This document shows, one piece after another, positions 4,911 through 12,049 of a DNA stretch of 12,049 nt; position 1 is the stretch's first letter; every line of letters starts with the position of its first letter. The notes beneath the pieces were generated by a model. The model was given only the letters and a program-made list of their open reading frames with translations. It was not told the DNA's origin and searched no databases. The stretch comes from Gammaproteobacteria bacterium (GTDB lineage: Bacteria; Pseudomonadota; Gammaproteobacteria; Xanthomonadales; Marinicellaceae), in contig JAUHXW010000063.1 of the NCBI GenBank assembly GCA_030426705.1, forward strand, positions 1 to 12,049. The letters are read 5' to 3'. The translations under genes and the position numbers were made by a program.

Positions 4911-5591
4911 ATGAAGACATTAATTGTCATTCCGGCGTTCAACGAAGCACAAAATTTGCGGGAATTGTTACCGAAACTCATCAAACATGTTAGTTTTGAT
5001 GTACTTGTGGTGGATGATTTAAGTCAGGATGAAACCGCTGATGTGGTTAAATCGCATGGCATCAAATGTCTTTCCTTACCTATACAGCTGGGTGCCTGGG
5101 GCGCCACACAAACAGGCATTCGTTATGCCAAGAAACATGATTATAATCATGTCATTACCATGGATGCAGATGGTCAGCATTTGCCCGAAGAAGTTGCCAG
5201 CCTGATGCAAACCTATGAAAAAAGGCCTTGTGATGTGGTGATTGGGACTTTTCCGGCCAGACTAAGTCGTCTGAAAAAGCTGGCTTGGGGATTCTTTAAA
5301 TTTTTGACGCACATCAAAATTGAAGACCTGACATCTGGTTTCAGGCTTTATAACAAGCAAGCCATTGAAGTGCTTTCACAAAGACAGGCCAGTTTACTCG
5401 ACTATCAGGATGTTGGGGTGTTATTGATGTTATTGAAATCCGGATTAACAATTGTCGAAGTTCCTGTTAAAATGCTCAATCGCAATGATGGTAAGTCGCG
5501 TGTTTTCAGCTCCTGGTTTGTGGTGTTGAAATACATGATGCAAACCACCACTCTTTGTATTGCTAATATTGGAGCCAAGCAAGCTAAATGA
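4911..5591 (+). CDS. GT2-family glycosyltransferase, dolichol/polyprenyl-phosphate sugar synthase type
   Basis: A 226-residue GT-A fold enzyme. It has VIPAFNE at 6-12, VVDDLSQDETADV at 33-45, the metal-binding DAD in TMDADGQH at 83-90, SGFRLY at 142-147, and RNDGKSR near 191-197, the usual order for DPM1-like enzymes. Relatives move a sugar from a nucleotide donor to polyprenyl phosphate at the inner face of the cytoplasmic membrane. It lacks C-terminal membrane helices like those of GtrB or ArnC. The following DUF2304 gene overlaps it by 4 bp (ATGA), a recurrent pairing in bacteria that suggests the small membrane protein serves as partner or anchor. The exact sugar cannot be read from the sequence. 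Confidence 0.88.
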   Translation: MKTLIVIPAFNEAQNLRELLPKLIKHVSFDVLVVDDLSQDETADVVKSHGIKCLSLPIQLGAWGATQTGIRYAKKHDYNHVITMDADGQHLPEEVASLMQTYEKRPCDVVIGTFPARLSRLKKLAWGFFKFLTHIKIEDLTSGFRLYNKQAIEVLSQRQASLLDYQDVGVLLMLLKSGLTIVEVPVKMLNRNDGKSRVFSSWFVVLKYMMQTTTLCIANIGAKQAK

Positions 5592-5953
5592 CCAACATAA
5601 CCATTCTTATCATCGGTGCGGTGTTATCGATCAGTATTTTGTATCTGGTTCGTAAAGGGAAAATGCACGGTCCTTATGCGACCTGGTGGTTTATGGTGGC
5701 TGCCAGTGCCATTTTATTGGCTATTTTTCCGCAAACAATTGATTGGGTGGCTGCCAAAGTGGGTATCACTTACCCGCCAACATTGCTGTTGGTGTTGTCT
5801 GTCAGTATGATTTTAGTCAGAATGCTGACCATGGACATGGCCATGACCCGCAAGGAACGTAAAATCAGGCGCCTGACGCAAAAGCTGGCGATGATTGAAG
5901 AAGCCCTCGACCAGCAAGTTTCAGACCAACAAGCCAACAACAAAAACCAATAA
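5588..5953 (+). CDS. DUF2304 small membrane protein
   Basis: A 121-residue protein with three predicted membrane helices (about 2-21, 31-49 and 63-82) and a charged tail (88-115) likely to form a helix or coiled coil. The pattern RKGKMHGPYATWW, then IFPQTIDWVAAKVGITYPPTLLL, and a final R-rich helix with AMIEEAL matches DUF2304 proteins. Their role is not established; they commonly sit beside DPM-like GT2 genes. Its start codon overlaps the GT2 stop (ATGA), so translation is probably coupled. It may anchor the GT2 or help move the lipid-linked sugar. Confidence 0.82.
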   Translation: MTNITILIIGAVLSISILYLVRKGKMHGPYATWWFMVAASAILLAIFPQTIDWVAAKVGITYPPTLLLVLSVSMILVRMLTMDMAMTRKERKIRRLTQKLAMIEEALDQQVSDQQANNKNQ

Positions 5954-5964
5954 ACCCCACGTCT

Positions 5965-7110
5965 ATGAACATCGTCCACATAGGTAAATTCTATCCGCCT
6001 TACCGGGGTGGTATGGAGTCTTACCTGTGTGATTTAGCCGCTGAACAAGTACGGCAAGGGCATCAAGTCACTGTGATTGTGCATAATCATGACTGGGGTG
6101 CTTTAACTTCCAAAACCACAGAGGAAGTCATCGAAGGCGTGAATGTCATCCGTTTAAAGTCGTTGAAACCATTTTTGCATACACCCATCATGCTTGGATT
6201 GAATCGAAGGATTAAACAGCTTATCAATGCGGATAAAGCCAATCTGATTCATTTACACAGTCCCAATCCAAGCTTGTTTTGGCTGTTGTTCAATAAAAAG
6301 ATTAAAAATAAGCCTTGGGTGTTGAGTTGGCACTCGGATATGGTTACCCGTCACAGTTCACTGTTGTTGAAGTTGCTGTATCGCCTGATTAAGCCATTTG
6401 AAAATGGTTTGATTAAAAACTGTCAAAGTATATTGGTCAGTTCTCAATATTATGCCGATGTTTCGCCACAGTTAATGAAGCATAAAAATAAGGTTCAGGT
6501 TATACCATTGGGTATCAATACTCAAAATATCACAACAGAAAAAGATACGACATCCTATGCCAACGGTGTATGGCCAGCAAATGCTTTCCGTTTATTCAGC
6601 CTGGGAAGATTGACCTTTTACAAAAACCATCGGATGTTGATCAATGCCATGCAAGATTTAACTGGCATACATTTAAATATTGCCGGTGGTGGTCAGCTGC
6701 AACCCGAACTGTTGCAGCAAATTGAGCAAACCGGAACAATGGACAGGGTCGATTTATTGGGTGAAGTCAGTGAACAACAGGCGCAAGACTTGTTTATCAG
6801 TTGTGATGTTTTTTGTCTGGCTTCACATGATCGGGCTGAGTCTTTTGGTGTGGTGTTATTGGAAGCCATGCACCACAACAAAATCATTTTGGTAGCGGAT
6901 ACTGAAGGATCCGGGATGAAGTGGTTGGCAGAAAATTACAACAAGGGATTTACGTTCAAGGCCAATGACGCGGAAGACTTCCAAAATAAACTGCACCACA
7001 TTCAGGAAAACCATGAGGAAATCATGGCAAGACCATCGCAATTTGATTACCATATCGACACCATTGCTCAGGCGATTGAGCAAGATGTCTATAGCAAACT
7101 CACAAAATAG
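5965..7110 (+). CDS. GT4-family glycosyltransferase
   Basis: A GT-B glycosyltransferase of 381 residues. The N-terminal half has HIGKFYPPYRGGMESY at about 5-20 with the Gly-Gly acceptor loop, and the WHSD segment near 122-125. The donor half has VIPLGIN at 179-185, SLGRLTFYKNH at 212-222, NIAGGG at 238-243, and the E-x7-E motif ESFGVVLLE at 292-300. It should add a sugar to a lipid-linked or saccharide acceptor at the cytoplasmic membrane surface. It begins 11 bp after the DUF2304 stop with a poor ribosome binding site, consistent with an operon. It is not closely similar to the GT4 at 3751-4821, so the two probably act on different acceptors. Confidence 0.88.
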   Translation: MNIVHIGKFYPPYRGGMESYLCDLAAEQVRQGHQVTVIVHNHDWGALTSKTTEEVIEGVNVIRLKSLKPFLHTPIMLGLNRRIKQLINADKANLIHLHSPNPSLFWLLFNKKIKNKPWVLSWHSDMVTRHSSLLLKLLYRLIKPFENGLIKNCQSILVSSQYYADVSPQLMKHKNKVQVIPLGINTQNITTEKDTTSYANGVWPANAFRLFSLGRLTFYKNHRMLINAMQDLTGIHLNIAGGGQLQPELLQQIEQTGTMDRVDLLGEVSEQQAQDLFISCDVFCLASHDRAESFGVVLLEAMHHNKIILVADTEGSGMKWLAENYNKGFTFKANDAEDFQNKLHHIQENHEEIMARPSQFDYHIDTIAQAIEQDVYSKLTK

Positions 7111-7119
7111 GAGGTAACA

Positions 7120-8850
7120 ATGAAAATAAAATACAAAACTTTGCTGTTGATGTTAATTTCGATTGTACTGTTCAGTTGTCAGCAACAAGATGCAGAAACA
7201 GCTAAATCAAATGAAATCAACAACAAGCACGCTGATCAGTCCGCTCCAGCAGACAAAGAAGTGGCTTATCAAGAGGATCCGGTTAAACCTGAACCAAAAA
7301 AAGACCATGCAAAACTGTTGGGTAAATATGCCAAATTCAGATTAACCTCCGATTTGACCCATTTATCTGATGCTCAGAAAAAGATGCTTTATGTGTTGAT
7401 AGATGCGGCAAAGATCATGGATGAATTGTTCTGGTTACAAAGCTATGGGCCTAAAGAACCGTTCCTTGCCAGCATTGAAAACCAATCCTTAAGAAAGTTT
7501 TCTGACATCAATTATGGTCCCTGGGATCGATTAGATGGAGATAAACCATTCATGGAAGGCTATGGCGAAAAGTTTTTAGGCGCCAATTTTTACCCCAAAG
7601 ATTTAGACAAGGCTGCTTTTGAGAAAGAAGCAACTGAGACCATGAAAAGCCTTTATACACATGTGGTTCGTGATGAAAATGATGCACTCAAGGCTGTTCC
7701 TTACCATGAAGTCTATGCTGAACAATTGCAAAAAGCTGCAGCCTTGTTGAATGAAGCGGCCGCATTGGCCGAAGATGAAGGGTTTAAAAAATACCTTGAG
7801 CTACGAGCCAAAGCTTTGCTTGATGACGAATTCAAGGCTTCGGATTTGGCCTGGATGGACATGAAGACCAATAAGATAGATGTGGTGATTGGCCCGATTG
7901 AAACTTACGAAGACCAATTGTTTGGTTACAAAGCGGCTTATGAAGCCTATGTGCTGATCAAGGATTTGGTGTGGAGTGAAAAACTGGCCAAGTTCGCTGC
8001 CTTTTTGCCGCAATTGCAAGCCGAGTTACCGGTGGCTGATGAGTATAAAACCGAAACTCCAGGCACCGATTCAGACTTGAATGCTTATGATGCCATTTAC
8101 TATGCAGGTCATTCAAACGCTGGCAGTAAAACCATCGCCATCAATTTGCCTAACGATGAAAGTGTGCAACTGGAAAAAGGCACCCGTCGTTTGCAACTGA
8201 AAAATGTGATGCAAGCCAAGTTTGAAAAAATTCTGATGCCTATAGCTGATGAACTGGTGGTGCCTGAGCAACGTAAGCACATCACTTTCAATGCCTTTTT
8301 TGCCAACACCATGTTTCATGAAGTGGCGCATGGTTTGGGCGTGAAAAACACCATCAATGACAAAGGAACAGTCAGAACTGCTTTGAAAGAATATGCTTCG
8401 GCCATAGAGGAAGGCAAGGCAGATATTTTGGGCCTATATATGGTCGAAAAACTGCATAAAATGGGTGAATTGGAAGAAGGTGAAATGATGGATTATTACA
8501 CCACCTTTATGGCAGGCATTTTCCGCTCAGTACGTTTTGGCTCAAGTTCAGCGCATGGCGTGGCCAATTTGTTGCGATTCAATTATTTCTCTGAACAAGG
8601 TGCTTTTAACTTCAACCCAGAAACAGGACATTATGCGGTCAATGCTGAAAAAATGTCAGCTGCGGTGGCTTCATTGTCAGAAAAGATTCTGACCCTGCAG
8701 GGCAATGGCGATTATGAAGGTGTGGCGCTGTGGTTCAAAGAAAAAGGTCAAATAAATCAAGAACTGGCCGATGCATTAGCCAGAATCAACAGCAAAGGCA
8801 TACCAGTTGATGTGGATTTTGAACAAGGTGTGAAATATTTAGCATTCTGA
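7120..8850 (+). CDS. Lipoprotein zinc hydrolase of the M49 (dipeptidyl-peptidase III-like) type
   Basis: A 576-residue protein. Residues 1-19 are a lipoprotein signal peptide ending in the lipobox LFSC, with the lipidated Cys at 20. A low-complexity linker rich in K, A and E follows to about 60. The catalytic region has FHEVAHGLG with HEVAH at 400-404, and EEGKAD at 430-435. By analogy with M49, the two His and a Glu of the second motif (probably E431) would bind zinc, and E401 would be the base. Classical DPP III has a six-residue HExxGH; this branch has the five-residue HExxH. A strong ribosome binding site (GGAGGT) precedes ATG 9 bp after the GT4 stop. It is probably tethered to a membrane and periplasmic. 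Its substrate is unknown, and why it sits with glycosyltransferases is unclear. Confidence 0.82.
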   Translation: MKIKYKTLLLMLISIVLFSCQQQDAETAKSNEINNKHADQSAPADKEVAYQEDPVKPEPKKDHAKLLGKYAKFRLTSDLTHLSDAQKKMLYVLIDAAKIMDELFWLQSYGPKEPFLASIENQSLRKFSDINYGPWDRLDGDKPFMEGYGEKFLGANFYPKDLDKAAFEKEATETMKSLYTHVVRDENDALKAVPYHEVYAEQLQKAAALLNEAAALAEDEGFKKYLELRAKALLDDEFKASDLAWMDMKTNKIDVVIGPIETYEDQLFGYKAAYEAYVLIKDLVWSEKLAKFAAFLPQLQAELPVADEYKTETPGTDSDLNAYDAIYYAGHSNAGSKTIAINLPNDESVQLEKGTRRLQLKNVMQAKFEKILMPIADELVVPEQRKHITFNAFFANTMFHEVAHGLGVKNTINDKGTVRTALKEYASAIEEGKADILGLYMVEKLHKMGELEEGEMMDYYTTFMAGIFRSVRFGSSSAHGVANLLRFNYFSEQGAFNFNPETGHYAVNAEKMSAAVASLSEKILTLQGNGDYEGVALWFKEKGQINQELADALARINSKGIPVDVDFEQGVKYLAF

Positions 8851-8870
8851 GGAGAGCATTAACTCCCAAT

Positions 8871-8908
8871 AAAAAGCACAAGTTCAGTGTTCTGAGCTTG
8901 TGCTTTTT
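8871..8908. terminator. Bidirectional rho-independent terminator between convergent operons
   Basis: A 17-bp stem (8871-8887 with 8892-8908, one T-G pair) closes on the loop TGTT. The stem starts with a run of A and ends with a run of T, so each strand has a terminator-like U-tract. It lies 20 bp after the lipoprotein stop. The last codons and the stop codon of the minus-strand GT-C-like gene are inside the hairpin. Confidence 0.9.
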
Positions 8909-10290
8909 TGATTTTCAACACCTTTTAAGCGAATCAGCATTTTAAACAGTAAAAAAATGTAACAAGGAACCAGTTGCAACACCACTCGGTTCATGGCGGT
9001 TAGATCTTTGGCCCATTGACTGGCTTCTGTAAAATAGAATAAGAACAGAAAACACATCAAGGCCAGAATGAAAAACACATGCGCCACCTGACTGGCTTTG
9101 TTGTGTTTGTTGACAAAAAATGAAACCAGCAAAAAGGGTAAGCCTAACCACAAAAGAGACCAATTGTTTTGTGCGACAAAACCAACCCATATCTCTTTGC
9201 TGATGTTGTTAAAGGCAATGTTAGCATCGATCAAGGTCAGTATTTCAATTTTTTCAGAGTTGATGATGATGTTGCCCATGGGTAAATTTAAATGAACACC
9301 ACCTAATATCCACAACAATCCAATGAAAACTGAAAAGATGATGAGAAATTTATATCTGTGTGGATGATTGGCCAGAGTGACAAGCAGGTGAGCCACAATA
9401 AACAACAACAACCAAACCCAGCCTTCAAGCTTTAACATCGGTAACATGGCGAGATAACACAATAAGGTAATACCCACGCCCAGGTCGCCTTTCTCATGGT
9501 AATCTATCAAGGTCAACAATATCAGCACAATATACATGGCCATCCAGATGTCGGCATATCCAGTAATCATCAAGTGATTGTTGAGCAATGGCGTGGTATA
9601 TATCACCACAATCAATAATAACTGTAAGAACCACGGTGCGCCTTTCCGTTCCAGCCGGCTGACCAACAACAAAGTCATCATGGCGAATGTTATCAATTGG
9701 AAAACCATCAGGGTTTCATAACCGTTCCAACCCAATAATTTCGGGAATAAATAAAGTAATGGCAATGCCTCAGGGTAATGTGCCGATGCATTGTATATGC
9801 CATCTGCATTGCCTACCCATTCATCAAATCGATACAGTGGTGTGGCTAGTCCGTGGTGCAGCCATTGATTGGCTTTACCAATCCATACCATCCACGAGTC
9901 CCATGCCATCTCAGGCAAAATTGATGCGTTCCAATAAATCATCACTGAGCACATGACTATCAACATCAGGGAGGCAGTGTTGGTCTGGGTGGGCTTGATT
10001 GAATGGGTATGAAAACCTAGTTTAAAGGTGTGGAAAATGATGATGGTGATGGCCAGAATGACCGCAAACAATGACAATGTCAAAGCCATTTGATTGCTTA
10101 AACCCAATAACTGGAACAAACTGAACATCACAACATGCAGAAAAATCCCAAGGAATAAAGCATGTGCTGAAAAGTCGGTTTTCTTTTCAATCAGCAATTC
10201 TGTTTGGTTCAGCAAATGATAGCTGGCTCTGGCAGCAAATCCCAGTACCATAAAATACAAAGCTAATGCAAATCCTGTCAATATCATCAT
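8884..10290 (-). CDS. Polytopic membrane protein, GT-C glycosyltransferase-like
   Basis: A 468-residue protein with about 11-13 hydrophobic segments. After the third helix comes a loop with PEMAWDSWMVWIGKANQW (about 126-143). An acidic residue in such a first large periplasmic loop is the catalytic signature of GT-C enzymes that use polyprenyl-phosphate sugars. Later motifs are SAHYPEALP (about 169-177), GYADIWMA (about 244-251) and KLEGW (287-291), a set seen in ArnT/PMT-like families. The acceptor is unknown. ATG at 10290 is chosen because it makes an ATGA overlap with the upstream gene; the longer TTG start at 10308 lacks that coupling. The last eight codons form one arm of the shared terminator. 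Confidence 0.7.
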   Translation of the reverse strand: MMILTGFALALYFMVLGFAARASYHLLNQTELLIEKKTDFSAHALFLGIFLHVVMFSLFQLLGLSNQMALTLSLFAVILAITIIIFHTFKLGFHTHSIKPTQTNTASLMLIVMCSVMIYWNASILPEMAWDSWMVWIGKANQWLHHGLATPLYRFDEWVGNADGIYNASAHYPEALPLLYLFPKLLGWNGYETLMVFQLITFAMMTLLLVSRLERKGAPWFLQLLLIVVIYTTPLLNNHLMITGYADIWMAMYIVLILLTLIDYHEKGDLGVGITLLCYLAMLPMLKLEGWVWLLLFIVAHLLVTLANHPHRYKFLIIFSVFIGLLWILGGVHLNLPMGNIIINSEKIEILTLIDANIAFNNISKEIWVGFVAQNNWSLLWLGLPFLLVSFFVNKHNKASQVAHVFFILALMCFLFLFYFTEASQWAKDLTAMNRVVLQLVPCYIFLLFKMLIRLKGVENQKSTSSEH

Positions 10291-11471
10291 AATGGTTTGG
10301 CCAGACAAAATTCAGGGTGGATAGACATGACTTTTAATCGATTACCTAAAATTAATCCATCATCCTGCTGGTTGCATTGTTTGAAATAATCATGCGTCAA
10401 AATATATATTGGACTTTTAGTGGCTGTTTTCGGAACTTTCATGTGTACCGCAACATTGAGTTCAGTTAAATGATAAAACAATCGCAAGTATTCAAACTGA
10501 TTTGAACCGAGTATGATGAATTGGTCAGTTTCTATGTCAATCCTGTCGTTTGAATTGATTGATTCTTTAACTGACTGCGCCAGCTGATGTATGTTTTTAT
10601 CGAGGCTGTTGATGAACTGCTTGTCACCAGAAAAAGCTGTGTTCAATTGTTGGTGTTGACGAATAAAGTTAACAGAAAAAGGTGTGGCGGTCACGACCCA
10701 TGCCAGTGCAATACACGCTATTAAATGTGTGGCATTGATTTGAATCAGAAAGTAAGCAATGCTGCAAATGGCCAGCCAACTCATCAGGCGCCAAATCAAC
10801 TCTTGCAAATAAAGCGCAGGCAGATTTGAATAGCCGTTAATGGAGTTGACCTCTATGGGGTTAAAGCCAAACCATTGACTGAAGCTTAAATCAGTCGAAT
10901 TGAGGTTTTGTTTTTGCTCAAAATAAATGGCATTAAATGACACTGTTTTCGGCAGAGAAGGGTTGGTGTTGAGCTCATGATTTGAAGTTAACAGCAAGTG
11001 CAAGTTTTGTATTTTCTTGGCGTCATCGGTATTGAAATCTATGGGAGTGAAAGACTGCTTGTTGTGATTCAGTGGGGTTTGAAACCACTTGTCCTCTATT
11101 TGCCATCCAAGGCTGATTTTACTGTTATGATCTATTTCCAGGTCTTTGATATGAATGAGGTCATATTCAGTCAACTTGTTCTGAATATGTTCAGTTTTGA
11201 TGTCGATTTTTAATTGACCCGAAAGCAGGGCATGAAAACGGTTGTCGTAATATGAAATGTATTTGGGCTCAACTTTCATTAAGGAGGAGATGATCAAAGG
11301 GTCTGATTTTGCGGTTTCAGATTGACCAATAGGGTAAGCTAAGCAAAGCAACAGCGCCAAAATTGCAATCATCCAATACATCAATTGCCTGCTTTTCACT
11401 TTTTTAACTCCTTGAAGTGCATCATGGGCATTATAAACGAATTTAAACAAGGGCAGAGTCAAAGTAGGCAT
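10287..11471 (-). CDS. Uncharacterised membrane protein, partner of the GT-C-like protein
   Basis: I do not recognise this 394-residue protein. It has one transmembrane helix at about 29-48, then about 175 hydrophilic residues with a beta-rich look, two further helices at about 225-244 and 247-267, and a 125-residue C-terminal soluble part. The middle segment is therefore probably periplasmic. ATG at 11471 has a short ribosome binding site (AAGGA, 5 bases before it). Its stop overlaps the start of the GT-C-like gene (ATGA), so the two are translationally coupled and probably work together, perhaps as an accessory subunit in sugar transfer to an envelope molecule. That role is inferred from context only. 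Confidence 0.6.
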   Translation of the reverse strand: MPTLTLPLFKFVYNAHDALQGVKKVKSRQLMYWMIAILALLLCLAYPIGQSETAKSDPLIISSLMKVEPKYISYYDNRFHALLSGQLKIDIKTEHIQNKLTEYDLIHIKDLEIDHNSKISLGWQIEDKWFQTPLNHNKQSFTPIDFNTDDAKKIQNLHLLLTSNHELNTNPSLPKTVSFNAIYFEQKQNLNSTDLSFSQWFGFNPIEVNSINGYSNLPALYLQELIWRLMSWLAICSIAYFLIQINATHLIACIALAWVVTATPFSVNFIRQHQQLNTAFSGDKQFINSLDKNIHQLAQSVKESINSNDRIDIETDQFIILGSNQFEYLRLFYHLTELNVAVHMKVPKTATKSPIYILTHDYFKQCNQQDDGLILGNRLKVMSIHPEFCLAKPL

Positions 11472-11551
11472 TATATCCTTTTTTGTGAACTTAAACTGTT
11501 TCTATGTACTGCCCATACAAGCTCCCCGCATTATTTATTTCGTCAATGGGA

Positions 11552-11581
11552 TTGAATTGTCATAAACAATAAAGCTACAAT
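11552..11581 (+). promoter_or_regulatory. Candidate sigma-70 promoter for the FHA gene
   Basis: TTGAAT (11552-11557) and TACAAT (11576-11581) are 18 bp apart. The -10 matches the consensus at 5 of 6 positions. Transcription would begin near 11588, about 18 bases before the ATG at 11606. No equally good promoter was found on the minus strand of this 134-bp divergent spacer. Confidence 0.45.
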
Positions 11582-11605
11582 CTCTTCACGATTCGGTCCA
11601 ATAAG

Positions 11606-12049
11606 ATGCATTTAGTTATTGAAAACACAAAACAATCTTTTCCTTTTCCAGACAATAACGTACTGGTGGTTGGTAATGACTTTGATTGTGATGTGCAGAT
11701 AAACCATCCCAAACTATTGGGCAGGCATTTTGCTGTGACACGGAAAAGTTATGGATGTATTTTGCAAGTTTTCGATGATGGTGTCTCCGTTAATGGTCGA
11801 CCCATTGCTGAAAAATGCTTATTGGATACCGGAGACTTGATTGAAGTAGGCGATTTGCCCTTCAGGTTGCTGGATGATCAATACATTCCCAAGGATTCGA
11901 GCCTGAATCACACCAATGTGGAAATTGACAAGAAAAAAAACCAGTCTTCAGTGTTTGGTATCCGCAGTTACGAAGCAGCAACTGACGGTTTATTCATTAT
12001 TGATGATTTTCATCATCCTGACGGTTGGCATGTGTTCAGAGACCAAAAC
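11606..12049 (+). CDS. FHA-domain protein, 5' part (cut by the window end)
   Basis: An ATG at 11606 opens a frame of 148 codons that continues past the window. Residues about 1-93 look like a forkhead-associated domain: MHLVIENTKQ, VLVVGNDFDCDVQI, LLGRHFAVTRKSYG with the Arg-His typical of phosphothreonine binding, VSVNGRPI with the Asn-Gly turn, then GDLIEVGDLPFRLL. FHA domains bind phosphothreonine peptides in Ser/Thr kinase signalling and secretion systems. After a lysine-rich linker (near 112-116) a second region begins (FGIRSYEAATDGLFIIDDFHHPDGWHV) that I do not recognise. Only ATAAG lies before the ATG, so the ribosome binding site is weak. It is divergent from the membrane-protein pair. 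Confidence 0.75.
   Translation, partial: MHLVIENTKQSFPFPDNNVLVVGNDFDCDVQINHPKLLGRHFAVTRKSYGCILQVFDDGVSVNGRPIAEKCLLDTGDLIEVGDLPFRLLDDQYIPKDSSLNHTNVEIDKKKNQSSVFGIRSYEAATDGLFIIDDFHHPDGWHVFRDQN

Overview
The window looks like chromosomal DNA from a gammaproteobacterium of low to middling GC. This rests on the style of the ECF sigma operon, the lipobox lipoprotein and the envelope glycosyltransferases. A marine lineage such as Marinicella is possible, but the species is not proven by anything here. No phage, plasmid, CRISPR or transposase gene is visible.

Layout. Positions 1-93 hold the C-terminal end of a small protein resembling DUF5655. Positions 94-1179 have no convincing gene and form a repeat-rich island: three copies of a palindromic element (R2), two copies of a 104-bp element (R1), an inverted pair of REP-like hairpins, and a 153-bp module with a doubtful 48-codon open frame. 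The island ends against the 3' end of a minus-strand tRNA-Val(GAC) at 1180-1254. Then comes a minus-strand operon (3688 to 1365) for an ECF sigma factor, a single-pass membrane protein in the anti-sigma position, and an exported protein with two PDZ domains and an internal duplication. A minus-strand terminator follows it.

The middle of the window is devoted to sugar transfer. A minus-strand GT4 glycosyltransferase (3751-4821) is divergent from a plus-strand operon (4911-8850): a DPM-like GT2, a small DUF2304 membrane protein, a second GT4, and a lipoprotein related to M49 metallopeptidases. A strong terminator-shaped hairpin lies in the presumed leader of the minus-strand GT4. A long bidirectional terminator (8871-8908) separates the plus operon from a convergent minus-strand pair (11471 to 8884): an unrecognised three-TM protein and a polytopic GT-C-like protein, joined by an ATGA overlap. 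Divergent from these is the start of an FHA-domain gene (11606 onwards), cut by the window end.

How they may work together (inference): the GT2 plus DUF2304 pair could make and handle a polyprenyl-phosphate sugar, the GT4 enzymes would add sugars on the cytoplasmic side, and the GT-C-like protein could use lipid-linked sugar on the periplasmic side. The sigma operon looks like a separate envelope-linked regulatory unit. The repeat island is the least explained part of the window.
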